DNA of 64,000 bases from an uncultured Acidobacteriaceae bacterium. GTDB taxonomy: Bacteria > Acidobacteriota > Terriglobia > Terriglobales > Acidobacteriaceae. The position numbers and the translations under genes are program-made. The notes under the pieces are model-generated. The model was not told the origin of the DNA and ran no database searches. It saw only the letters and a list, made by a program, of their open reading frames with translations. The DNA lies in assembly GCA_903849645.1 (NCBI GenBank), contig CAINJJ010000030.1:180751-244750 (forward strand), given 5' to 3'. This document shows positions 34,072 through 41,480 of this stretch, piece after piece; position 1 is the first letter of the stretch, and each line of letters opens with the position of its first letter.

Positions 34072-34624
34072 AGGACTCGCACCCCGACCGGAATCTTCAA
34101 GCACGGATAGTCCGATCGTTGATCCGGATGACCTTGGGACCGATCTTGTTGCCCACATAGAGTCACGCCTGCAGACCAATTTTCCAGAATTGGAACGAAG
34201 ACCAGAGCTGATCGAGACGATCGAGACCGTTGTCAGAGAGCGGTCTTTTACGTTTTCAGGGCCAAATCCACCACCTCACATGCTTGCCGAGTATGAGCGG
34301 GTTTGTCCGGGTTGGGCTGCTCGTCTTCTGGAACAAGGGGATCGGGAGCAACTTGCCCGAATTGAGCGGGAAAAGGAAGAATTGGCGCAGACCAGGCTCA
34401 TTATTGAATCGGAAGCGGCAGACAAGAAGAGTGGCCGCACGATCGAGATCCGAGGTCAGATCTTCGGTTTCATTGCGTTTCTAGTGATCGCTTTGCTCGG
34501 CGGAATGGCTGTTTATCTAGGTCAAATAACGGTTGCAATCACGTGTTTCACAACATTCGTTATAGGCGTCGTTGGTATGTTCATCACCGGCAGAAGGAAA
34601 CAGCCGCCTTCCAATGAAGAATAG
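34064..34624 (+). CDS. DUF2335-family membrane protein
   Basis: 186 residues. Family features: a short N-terminal region, then FSGPNPPPHMLAEYERVCPGWAARLLEQGDREQ (about 65-97), a coiled-coil-like acidic/basic stretch with repeated REKEELAQTR, and two membrane helices near the C-terminus (about 137-157 and 161-179) before a charged tail. DUF2335 members are found on accessory DNA and have no established function. The ATG at 34064 lies inside the end of the upstream ORF (ATGGATGA overlap), consistent with an operon. The pair is inserted between dnaX and ybaB, which are normally adjacent. Confidence 0.78.
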   Translation: MDEGLAPRPESSSTDSPIVDPDDLGTDLVAHIESRLQTNFPELERRPELIETIETVVRERSFTFSGPNPPPHMLAEYERVCPGWAARLLEQGDREQLARIEREKEELAQTRLIIESEAADKKSGRTIEIRGQIFGFIAFLVIALLGGMAVYLGQITVAITCFTTFVIGVVGMFITGRRKQPPSNEE

Positions 34625-34690
34625 CTCAGCGTCTCGTTTGGGGCGTTCATCAACCCTGTTGAAGCCCGCATCTCGGGATAAACGGAAAGG

Positions 34691-35032
34691 ATGTCCACTC
34701 TTCCCATGATCAATCCGCTCAAGCTCCAGGAGATGCTCTCCCAAGCAACGCAGATGCAGGAGGAAGTGCAGCGCAAGCTCGGCCAGACGGTGGTGGAGGG
34801 CACAGCCGGAGGAGGCGCCGTGACGGCCACCATGAACGGCCGCAAGCAGCTCATCCGTATTCGCATTGAACCGGCCGCGGTGGTGAGCCTGGGCGGCAGC
34901 GCGGCGGATGTGGAGATGCTCGAAGACCTGATCGTGGCCGCGGTGAACGAGGCCGGCCGCAAGGCGGACGAGGCGGCGCAATCCAGCGTGAAAGGCATCC
35001 TCGGCGGGCTCAACCTGCCGGGGCTTGGCTAA
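34691..35032 (+). CDS. ybaB: Nucleoid-associated protein, YbaB/EbfC family
   Basis: 113-residue DNA-binding protein. The family pattern runs MINPLKLQEMLSQATQMQEEVQRKLGQTVVEGTAGGGAVTATMNGRKQLIRIRIEP (about 1-60), with the GGG..V..T.NG.. turn, and the C-terminal helix region LEDLIVAAVNEAGRKADE. It sits between dnaX and recR, its conserved neighbourhood, but an MBL-fold gene is inserted before recR. ybaB and recR are often coexpressed for DNA repair and replication restart. Confidence 0.93.
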   Translation: MSTLPMINPLKLQEMLSQATQMQEEVQRKLGQTVVEGTAGGGAVTATMNGRKQLIRIRIEPAAVVSLGGSAADVEMLEDLIVAAVNEAGRKADEAAQSSVKGILGGLNLPGLG

Positions 35033-35075
35033 GACTTCCCTTCCCTTTTCCCAACTTCCCCGGAGGACAACAAAC

Positions 35076-36026
35076 ATGCTTCAAGGACTGAATCGCCGCA
35101 GCTTTCTTCAACTGGGGGCCACGGCCGCCGCTTCCGCCCTGGCTCCGCGCTGGCTCCACGCCCAGGCGGCAGCGCCTGCTGACCGGATTGCCCAGGCGCG
35201 CGCAGGAGCTCTGACCACGCCCATCAAGACCACCAAGCTGGCCGACAACGTCTACCTGCTGCAGGGCGCGGGGGGCAACATGGCGCTGCAGACAGGCGCC
35301 GAAGGCAACGTGCTCATCGACTCCAGCTACGCCACCGCCGCACCGAAGATTCGCGAGGCCATTGCCGCGGTGAGCAACGACCGCGCCGATGCGCTGATCA
35401 ACACCCACTGGCACTTTGACCACACCGACGGCAACGAGGCCATGCATGAGGCCGGGTTCACCATCTTTGCCCATGAGAAGACCAGGGAACGGCTCTCGAC
35501 GGCGCAGACGGTCAAGCTGCTGGGCGTGACCACGCCGCCCGCTCCCGCCGGGGCGCTGCCGCTGGTCACCTTCAGCGAGGCCATGCAGGTGTTTCACAAC
35601 GGCGACCAGCTCAACCTGGTGCACTTTGACCCGGCGCACACCGACACCGACATCTACATCCACTTCCGCAAGGCCGATGTGCTGCATGTGGGCGACGTCT
35701 GGTTCAACGGATTCTACCCGTTCATCGACGAGAGCAGCGGCGGGACCATCGGCGGCATGATTCGCGCCGGAGAAAAGGCCCTGGCCGTGGCCGGAGTCAG
35801 CACAAAGATCATCCCCGGCCACGGGCCGCTGGGCTCGCGTGCCGAACTCCAGGCCTTCCACGACATGCTGGCCGTGGCGCGCGACAAGGTGGCCGCGCTC
35901 AAGTCCGCCGGAGCCAGCGAACAGGAGGCCGTGGCCAAAAAGCCCACCGCCAGCCTGGATGCCGTGTGGGGCAAGGGCTTCATGGGCCCGGACGTCTTTA
36001 CGGGAATCGTCTACCGCACGCTTTAA
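35076..36026 (+). CDS. MBL-fold metallo-hydrolase with Tat signal
   Basis: 316 residues. The start MLQGLNRRSFLQLGATAAASALAP is a twin-arginine signal (RRSFLQL), so the protein is probably exported folded with its metals. The metal-binding core is INTHWHFDHTDGNEAM (HxHxDH, about 108-123), then a His in VHFDPAHTDTDIYIHF (about 184-199), an Asp in VLHVGDVWF (about 206-214) and a late His in IIPGHGPLGSR. These fit a di-zinc hydrolase of the lactamase or related quinoprotein-linked group; the substrate is open. GGAGG lies eleven bases before the ATG at 35076. It is inserted between ybaB and recR, probably cotranscribed with them. Confidence 0.9.
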   Translation: MLQGLNRRSFLQLGATAAASALAPRWLHAQAAAPADRIAQARAGALTTPIKTTKLADNVYLLQGAGGNMALQTGAEGNVLIDSSYATAAPKIREAIAAVSNDRADALINTHWHFDHTDGNEAMHEAGFTIFAHEKTRERLSTAQTVKLLGVTTPPAPAGALPLVTFSEAMQVFHNGDQLNLVHFDPAHTDTDIYIHFRKADVLHVGDVWFNGFYPFIDESSGGTIGGMIRAGEKALAVAGVSTKIIPGHGPLGSRAELQAFHDMLAVARDKVAALKSAGASEQEAVAKKPTASLDAVWGKGFMGPDVFTGIVYRTL

Positions 36027-36046
36027 CCCGTTCAGGAGCAAGCATC

Positions 36047-36646
36047 GTGTCACGCTATGCCGAGCCAATGGCCCGGCTGATTGAAGAGTTGAAGAAGCTG
36101 CCGGGGGTGGGGACGAAGAGCGCGCAGCGCTTCGCGTTCCACATCCTGCGCTCCACCGATGAAGACGCCGCCTCGCTGGCCGAGGCGGTGCGCGGGTTGA
36201 AGGCCAGCCTGCGCCTCTGCTCCATCTGCAACAACGTCACGGATGTGGACCCCTGCGCCTACTGCTCCAGTCCCACGCGCAACCAGCGGCTCATCTGCGT
36301 GGTGGAAGAGCCCACCAGCATTGACGCCGTGGAGCGGACGCGGGGATTTCAGGGCGTCTATCACGTGCTCCATGGAACGCTCTCGCCGCTGCACGGGGTG
36401 GGGCCGGAACAGTTGCGCACCCGGACGCTCCTTGACCGGGTGGAACGCGGCGAAGTGGACGAGGTGATTGTGGCCACCAGCCCCACGCTGGAGGGCGAGG
36501 CCACCGCCAGTTGGCTGGCAGCGGCCCTGCGCGGGTTGCCGGTGCGCATCACGCGCATTGCCACGGGAGTTCCCGCGGGCAGCGACATCGAGTACGCGGA
36601 CGAGGTGACCATGGCGCGCGCCATCGAGGGCCGCCGGGAGTTGTGA
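36047..36646 (+). CDS. recR: Recombination protein RecR
   Basis: Loads RecA with RecF and RecO at gaps and damaged forks. 199 residues, normal length. Features: helix-hairpin-helix start (IEELKKLPGVGTKSAQRFAFHIL), four-Cys zinc module LCSICNNVTDVDPCAYCSSP (about 55-74), then a TOPRIM domain (ICVVEEPTSIDAVE...LHGTLSPLHG). I use the GTG at 36047, with AGGAG eight bases upstream; it gives the correct N-terminus RYAEPMARLIEELKKL. The next gene is convergent, ten bases away. Confidence 0.96.
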   Translation: MSRYAEPMARLIEELKKLPGVGTKSAQRFAFHILRSTDEDAASLAEAVRGLKASLRLCSICNNVTDVDPCAYCSSPTRNQRLICVVEEPTSIDAVERTRGFQGVYHVLHGTLSPLHGVGPEQLRTRTLLDRVERGEVDEVIVATSPTLEGEATASWLAAALRGLPVRITRIATGVPAGSDIEYADEVTMARAIEGRREL

Positions 36647-36655
36647 ACCCGGCTT

Positions 36656-37699
36656 CTACTCGCCTGGCTGCATGCGATACACCTTCCAGAAATAGTTCCC
36701 TGCCTCCCACGCCAACTCCAGAACCACGATGGCAAGAATGATCTGGAAGCCGCGATGGATGGCCGTATTAATCTGCTCCAATGCGGCGCCCAGTCGTTCG
36801 TGGTCGAGTTCCGGGTGCTTGAGCAGGACACACGCCTGCGGCTGCGCTGCCAGCAGAATGACCAGCGGGACCAGTCCCCCCAGCTTGAAGACCACCTTCC
36901 GCACCACTCCCGGATGCTGCCAGCGGTCGCGGATGAGGTCGATCCAGCGCCAGACGGCCTGCAAGAGGTTGAGCGCCACGATGGACCAGAAAAACGTCAT
37001 CCAGACCGGCGCCAGCTTGAACGGGGAAGCCTCAAGATAGGCGGCTCCGGGGCCCATCAGCAGGTAGGGATTCTGGGGAATGAGCAGCAGCCAGCCCGTC
37101 GCCAGGAATCCAAAGACCACCTCGGTGACGGCCATGGCATAGGTACGCGGCCTTTTGCCTTTGGCCTGGGCTTTCTCAAGGGCCGGCAGCTCCGCCGGCG
37201 ACCATTTGGTCGAGTCTCCCAGCAACTCCTGGAGTTCCTTGGGCATCTTCTCCGGGAACTGCCTGCCCACGGCCTCCAGAACAATGAAGACCAGCGTAAC
37301 CCAGGCAGCCACCGTGAACAGGAGCCCCGGCACGCCCAGCAGAACCCAGGACGCCTGAGCTGCCTCCCCGCCCGTTGCGGCGATCTGGATGACATTGGCG
37401 ACGATATAGATCATGCCGGCCCACAGCAGCGCGGTGCGCAGCACATGGATGTACGCGCCAAAGATCGCCGGGCCGATCAGGTACCGCTGCGGCTGGTAGC
37501 GCGCCGCCACCTGCCGCGGCAGGCCAATCTGGCGCAGCCAGTCCTCCGATTCTCCCTGGGTGAGCGGGCGGCCAAGCGCCTCCTGCTTGTCTTCAAGCTG
37601 CGCTTCCAGGTTGGCGCGCAACTCGGCGATGATGTCGTCCTGGCGCTTCCACGGCAGGTGCTTTTTCACGGCTTCGAGATAACGGTCGAGCAGTTCCAT
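36656..37699 (-). CDS. Multi-pass membrane protein with permease-prefix-like N-terminus
   Basis: 347 residues. The N-terminal 70 residues (LDRYLEAVKKHLPWKRQDDIIAELRANLEAQLEDKQEALGRPLT) resemble the 'permease prefix' module that often precedes transporter parts and is found next to PadR regulators. There are about six predicted helices, near 90-108, 120-143, 190-207, 230-252, 270-290 and 318-338. No enzyme motif was seen. The gene starts 18 bases after the PadR gene and is very likely its regulatory target in the same operon. Confidence 0.75.
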   Translation of the reverse strand: MELLDRYLEAVKKHLPWKRQDDIIAELRANLEAQLEDKQEALGRPLTQGESEDWLRQIGLPRQVAARYQPQRYLIGPAIFGAYIHVLRTALLWAGMIYIVANVIQIAATGGEAAQASWVLLGVPGLLFTVAAWVTLVFIVLEAVGRQFPEKMPKELQELLGDSTKWSPAELPALEKAQAKGKRPRTYAMAVTEVVFGFLATGWLLLIPQNPYLLMGPGAAYLEASPFKLAPVWMTFFWSIVALNLLQAVWRWIDLIRDRWQHPGVVRKVVFKLGGLVPLVILLAAQPQACVLLKHPELDHERLGAALEQINTAIHRGFQIILAIVVLELAWEAGNYFWKVYRMQPGE

Positions 37700-37717
37700 G
37701 ATGATCCCCCCGATTGG

Positions 37718-38047
37718 CTAAAGAATGTTCTGAATGGATTGGTTGATCGACTTCCACTCCTCGACCAGTTGGCCGAGAATGCGCTCCCCGTCGGCGGAGA
37801 GGCGGTAGAAACGCTTGTTGCGCTTCTCCTCCTCGCGCCACTCGCTGGTCAGCAGCCCCTGCGTCTCCAGGCGGCGCACGAGCGGGTAGAGGGTGCTCTC
37901 GTCGATGACCAGGCCGCGCTCGGCAAGGGCCTTGCAGAGGGTGTAGCCGTAGTACTCCTCGCGCAACTGCGCCAGCACCGCCAGGGTGAGGCAGCCACGC
38001 CGCAGTTCGAGGCGGAGGTTTTCAAAGGCGTTTTCGTTGAAGGTCAT
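37718..38047 (-). CDS. PadR-family transcriptional regulator
   Basis: Winged-helix repressor, 109 residues. The typical PadR sequence is visible: NLRLELRRGCLTLAVLAQLREEYYGYTLCKALAERGLVIDESTLYPLVRRLETQGLLTSEWREEEKRNKRFYRLSADGERIL, in which Tyr/Gly and the Thr-Leu-Tyr-Pro recognition helix are intact. I choose the ATG at 38047 (GAGG seven bases upstream); an ATG at 38059 falls inside the operator. A symmetric operator lies directly upstream (38057-38097). Usual targets are genes in the same operon, here the membrane protein, with release by an effector or cell-envelope signal. Confidence 0.9.
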   Translation of the reverse strand: MTFNENAFENLRLELRRGCLTLAVLAQLREEYYGYTLCKALAERGLVIDESTLYPLVRRLETQGLLTSEWREEEKRNKRFYRLSADGERILGQLVEEWKSINQSIQNIL

Positions 38048-38056
38048 GCTGTGCCT

Positions 38057-38097
38057 CATACACTGTACTGCACATACTGTATGTCACACAGTGTATG
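38057..38097. promoter_or_regulatory. Nested palindromes, probable PadR operator
   Basis: Outer inverted repeat CATACACTG (38057-38065) and CAGTGTATG (38089-38097), perfect over nine bases; inside it the palindrome ACATACTGTATGT (38072-38084), whose centre is one base off the outer centre. It lies just before the PadR start codon, suiting autoregulation. PadR-type sites often carry ATGT/ACAT arms, which both palindromes contain in part. Confidence 0.7.
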
Positions 38098-38183
38098 CCG
38101 TCAAGTACTTTTTGGGAGATTTTTCAGAGGGGCCAAGGTGGACATGGGGGCTTGACGCCCGCGGACAGGAGCGGCAACCGGGC

Positions 38184-38203
38184 GGGACTCGATTTGGAGT
38201 CCC
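38184..38203. repeat. GGGACTC hairpin with GATTTG loop
   Basis: Perfect 7-bp arms GGGACTC (38184-38190) and GAGTCCC (38197-38203) around GATTTG. The loop resembles the GATTCT loop of the REP-like repeats at 11180 and 41425. There is no T-tract, so termination is only possible, not shown. It is just downstream of the stop of the FGE-like gene. Confidence 0.55.
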
Positions 38204-38225
38204 GTCTTAGGCCGTCGAGAGCGCC

Positions 38226-40400
38226 CTAGTCCTGAGCGTCCATCACGCAGCGGAAGCCGATCCCCCCGGAGCGGTCGTAGCTGGGCGCCATCAGCAGCAG
38301 CTTGGTGTGCTGGTCGTTGCGGAAGGCCTGCGGCAGGTACCAGATCGAGCCCTGCGGCTGGTAGTACTCGCCGCCGCGGAGGAGGGCGAACCGTGTGTGC
38401 TCGTCGGTGTACTCGTCGGTCCACTGCCACACGTTGCCCACCATATCCAGCACGCCGAAGGGGCTGGCGCCAGCCGGGTGCGCATCCACCGGGTCCGGCC
38501 CATGCATGGCGCGGCCCTGGTCCGGCGCGGGAACGTTGGCCGGAGCCCAGAGGTTACCCCAGGGATAGATATTGCCTTCGGCGCCCTGCGCGGCCAACTG
38601 CCACTCCCACTCGTGAGGCAGGCGCTTGCCGGCCCACTGCGCGTAGGCGCGGGCATCCTCAAGCGAAACCCAGGTCACGGGCCGGTTCTCCCAGCCCGCC
38701 GGAATGGCCCCGTTCTTCCAGTCGCGCAGGAAGTTGGCCGCGTCCTTTGGGGCATAGTGGGTGGCGTCGAGGAAGCGTTTGAATTCGGCGTTGGTGACCG
38801 GCGTCCGGTCGATGTAGAACGGCTTCACGTCCATCGGGTGCTCGTGGAAGCGGCGCGGCGTGGCCTCCCACGGGTATTGGACATCGACCAGGTTGGAGGC
38901 CTCGCCCTCGATCTCCGTGCCGCGGACCTTGAACAGGAAGGCGCCGCCGGGAATGCGAATCATGCCCTCCGGCGCACCGGCGGCAGGCTTTGCAGCAGGG
39001 CTCTCGACGAGCGTCTGATGCAGCACGGGCGCCTCGTGAGACAGGGACACGAGAGGCCTCGCGGTGATCGAGGCCATGCGCTCCATCGCCGCCCTGATGG
39101 CGGCCGAAGGCTCCCCTGGAGTGGCGAGAATCGCGCTATAGCCGTGGGCCTCGATGGGAAAGCTCAGCACCGGCGGCGCGCTCCCGGCATTGGGCTTGAT
39201 CTCGACGCCATGGTAGAGGTCGAAGTAGCGTTCACCCGCAACAGCCGGCACGCTCATCTGCGGCCCGGCAACCTCGTATTCGGTGCGATTGACGATGGTC
39301 CACACCGTCTCGCTGCCCAGCGGCCAGCGGCTGGCGTAGACCCCGAAGTTGTGCATCGGGTAGAGCGGCTCCCAGCCGGGGCTCACCAGAAACGGCGCGA
39401 CTGCGCGTTCCATGGTGGCCACACGCCGCGTCGCCTCCGCATCGCGCGGATTGATGCCGATCCAGATGCCCCAGACGTTCTCCCAGCTCTCCCAGCCCAC
39501 CCCGTTGTAGAAGGCGTACTGCAGGTCGTCGGTCTTGTCCAGGTTCCAGCGGTCGCTGATGTTCACCATGTGGCGCGGCTCTAGCCACTTGTACTTGTCC
39601 ACCATGGGGATGAAGGGAAAGCTGTACTGGCCCCAGGTCATCACATTCCAGGCGAGGGCCTCATCGCTGGGGCCGGCCTCGGGCTGAAAGGCCAGCGGAT
39701 GGCCGATCTTCTCCGCAGCCAGCGTAAATCCCAGTGGAACCCCGTCTTGGGTGTCGCCGTTCACTCCGTCGGCGTCGATCGCCTTCATGAGCGCGGCCAG
39801 CGCGTCGGGCCACGGTTTCCCCGGATCATGCGTTCCCTGGTCCCACATCATCATGGGGAATAGCACGCGCACACCGCGGCGGTGGAAGTCAGCGACCATC
39901 TTGCGAACGCCCTCCACACCGCCGGGCATGGACTCGACCATCTCCAACTGGTTGCGGTCGTCCACGCCCATGTTGGGATAGGTAGCCCAGATGAGCACCG
40001 CATCGATGCCGCCATAGCGCTTCTCCAGGTCGTCGAGATAGCGGTCCACGGTGTATTTGCCGGCCACCGGGTCATAGAAGTAGCGGTCGTGGACCATCAT
40101 CTGCGGCTGCATGAAGCTGGACTGCGTCCATTTGAGCGCAGGCAGGTCGTAGCGCGAGCCGTCGTAGGCGGTGCGGATGCGCCGCTCCACGCGCCAGTGG
40201 TCGATGTCCTTGAGCCAGCGATCGTGCATGTTGGGCGGGCAGGGAGCCTGCAGCGGCCCATCCCAGGCGTTGTGCAGATTCATGCAATCGGGCGGAGGAA
40301 TCTGCTGGCCCTTGGCCCAGAACTGCGTGTCCTGCGCGGCGGAGGAGAGGGCGAAGACGGCGGCAAAGCAAAGAAGGACGGCGCGACTGGCTGCGAACAT
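38226..40400 (-). CDS. Secreted glycosidase-like / FGE-sulfatase-fold fusion
   Basis: 724 residues. Signal peptide (FAASRAVLLCFAAVFALSSAAQ), then a large N-terminal domain (about 35-450) reminiscent of TIM-barrel glycosidases (YPNMGVDDRNQLEMVESMPGGVEGVRKMVADFHRRGVRVLFPMMMWDQ), then an FGE-sulfatase/SUMF1 domain (about 485-720: GMIRIPGGAFLFKV, DRTPVTNAEFKRFLDATHY, PVTWVSLEDARAYAQWAGKRLPHEWEWQLAAQG, GVLDMVGNVWQWTDEY, GIGFRCVMD). The cysteine pair used by true formylglycine-generating enzymes after RGG is absent here (RGGEYYQPQGSIWYL), so it is probably not a sulfatase activator. Its gene is 36 bases after ribokinase, suggesting a role in sugar uptake or breakdown. Substrate unknown. Confidence 0.8.
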   Translation of the reverse strand: MFAASRAVLLCFAAVFALSSAAQDTQFWAKGQQIPPPDCMNLHNAWDGPLQAPCPPNMHDRWLKDIDHWRVERRIRTAYDGSRYDLPALKWTQSSFMQPQMMVHDRYFYDPVAGKYTVDRYLDDLEKRYGGIDAVLIWATYPNMGVDDRNQLEMVESMPGGVEGVRKMVADFHRRGVRVLFPMMMWDQGTHDPGKPWPDALAALMKAIDADGVNGDTQDGVPLGFTLAAEKIGHPLAFQPEAGPSDEALAWNVMTWGQYSFPFIPMVDKYKWLEPRHMVNISDRWNLDKTDDLQYAFYNGVGWESWENVWGIWIGINPRDAEATRRVATMERAVAPFLVSPGWEPLYPMHNFGVYASRWPLGSETVWTIVNRTEYEVAGPQMSVPAVAGERYFDLYHGVEIKPNAGSAPPVLSFPIEAHGYSAILATPGEPSAAIRAAMERMASITARPLVSLSHEAPVLHQTLVESPAAKPAAGAPEGMIRIPGGAFLFKVRGTEIEGEASNLVDVQYPWEATPRRFHEHPMDVKPFYIDRTPVTNAEFKRFLDATHYAPKDAANFLRDWKNGAIPAGWENRPVTWVSLEDARAYAQWAGKRLPHEWEWQLAAQGAEGNIYPWGNLWAPANVPAPDQGRAMHGPDPVDAHPAGASPFGVLDMVGNVWQWTDEYTDEHTRFALLRGGEYYQPQGSIWYLPQAFRNDQHTKLLLMAPSYDRSGGIGFRCVMDAQD

Positions 40401-40436
40401 GGTTCCGAATTCTCCGAAGGTGATGCTCTGTTGGGG

Positions 40437-41357
40437 CTATGCGTGTTCAGCGAGGAATGCTTCGACTTCTGCTCGTGTGGGCATGGAGGCCTGCGCCCCG
40501 CGCCGCGTGACCGAGATGGCGGCGGCGGCCGAAGCGAAACGGGCGGCGGCGAACGGGTCATGGCCTTCCAGCAGGGCCACGGCGAAGGCCCCGTTGAAGC
40601 AGTCGCCCGCGCCGACCGTGTCAATGGCCTGCACCTTGAAGGCCGGGACCCACGCGGCGCGGCCGTCTGCGAGGGCCACATAAGCCCCCTCGCCGCCGCG
40701 CTTGAGCACAACCCCCTGCAGCCCCCTGGCCAGCAGTTGCCGGGCGGCATCCTCAGGCGGCAGGCCTGGGCCCACGTAAAGCGCGGCCTCAGTCTCATTG
40801 GGAGTGAACCACGCAACCTGCGCAAAGATCGCCTCCGGCAGCGGGGCGGCTGGAGCTGGATCCAGCATCACTGGCACGCCGGCGCCGGCGCAAAGTGCGA
40901 GCGTGCGCACCACGGTCTCCAGGGGCAGCTCAAGCTGGCAGAGCACCATCCCCGCCGAGCGCAGCAGCGCCGCATGGCTGTCCACCACGCCGGGGGTCAC
41001 CAGTCCGTTGGCGCCGGGTACCACCACAATCGAGTTCTCCCCGTTGTCCGCGACCAGGATGGGCGCGACGCCCGAGGGCCCCGGCACGCGTTCTACAGCA
41101 TCCGTGTCCACGCCTGCCGCGGCCAGATTGTCCACAAGCGCCTGCCCGAAGACGTCCTCGCCCACCCGGCCCACCATGGCCACGGGATAGCCCAGCCGGG
41201 CCGCGGCCACCGCCTGGTTGGCGCCCTTGCCGCCGGGGGTTGTGTCAAAGCCGGTGCCGATGAGGGTCTGCCCAGCCAGCGGAATGGTGGGCGTGCGCGC
41301 CACCAGGTCCATGTTGATGCTGCCCACCACGACGATGGGCTTGCGGGATGCGTCCAT
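40437..41357 (-). CDS. rbsK: Ribokinase
   Basis: PfkB-family kinase phosphorylating ribose to ribose 5-phosphate. 306 residues. Substrate-binding SINMDLVARTPTIPLAGQTL and TTPGGKGANQAVAAARLG are at the N-terminus; the catalytic IDTVGAGDCFNGAFAVALLEG is near 246-266. I choose the ATG at 41357; the longer frame upstream is made of the repeat at 41409-41450. It lies between a sugar permease and a secreted glycosidase-like fusion, forming an apparent sugar-use operon. Other PfkB substrates cannot be excluded, but the motifs fit ribokinase best. Confidence 0.9.
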   Translation of the reverse strand: MDASRKPIVVVGSINMDLVARTPTIPLAGQTLIGTGFDTTPGGKGANQAVAAARLGYPVAMVGRVGEDVFGQALVDNLAAAGVDTDAVERVPGPSGVAPILVADNGENSIVVVPGANGLVTPGVVDSHAALLRSAGMVLCQLELPLETVVRTLALCAGAGVPVMLDPAPAAPLPEAIFAQVAWFTPNETEAALYVGPGLPPEDAARQLLARGLQGVVLKRGGEGAYVALADGRAAWVPAFKVQAIDTVGAGDCFNGAFAVALLEGHDPFAAARFASAAAAISVTRRGAQASMPTRAEVEAFLAEHA

Positions 41358-41408
41358 GAATTGCGCCTCGTACCTGGATCTCTGACCACTTGTTCGAGTA
41401 CCAGTGTT

Positions 41409-41450
41409 GGGTGCCCCATGTCCCGATTCTGGAACTTGGGAAAGCACGAG
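41409..41450. repeat. Third copy of the REP-like GGGTGCCCC...GATTCT repeat
   Basis: Same orientation and almost the same sequence as 11164-11203: GGGTGCCCCATGTCCCGATT, then CTGGAACTTGGGAAAGCACGA. The hairpin arms are less perfect here (8 of 10 pairs). It lies in the 120-base gap between the permease and ribokinase genes, just as the copies at 11 kb lie between two cotranscribed minus-strand genes. Confidence 0.8.
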
Positions 41451-41480
41451 TTCAATGTTCGAAATCACACGGTCAGAGAC

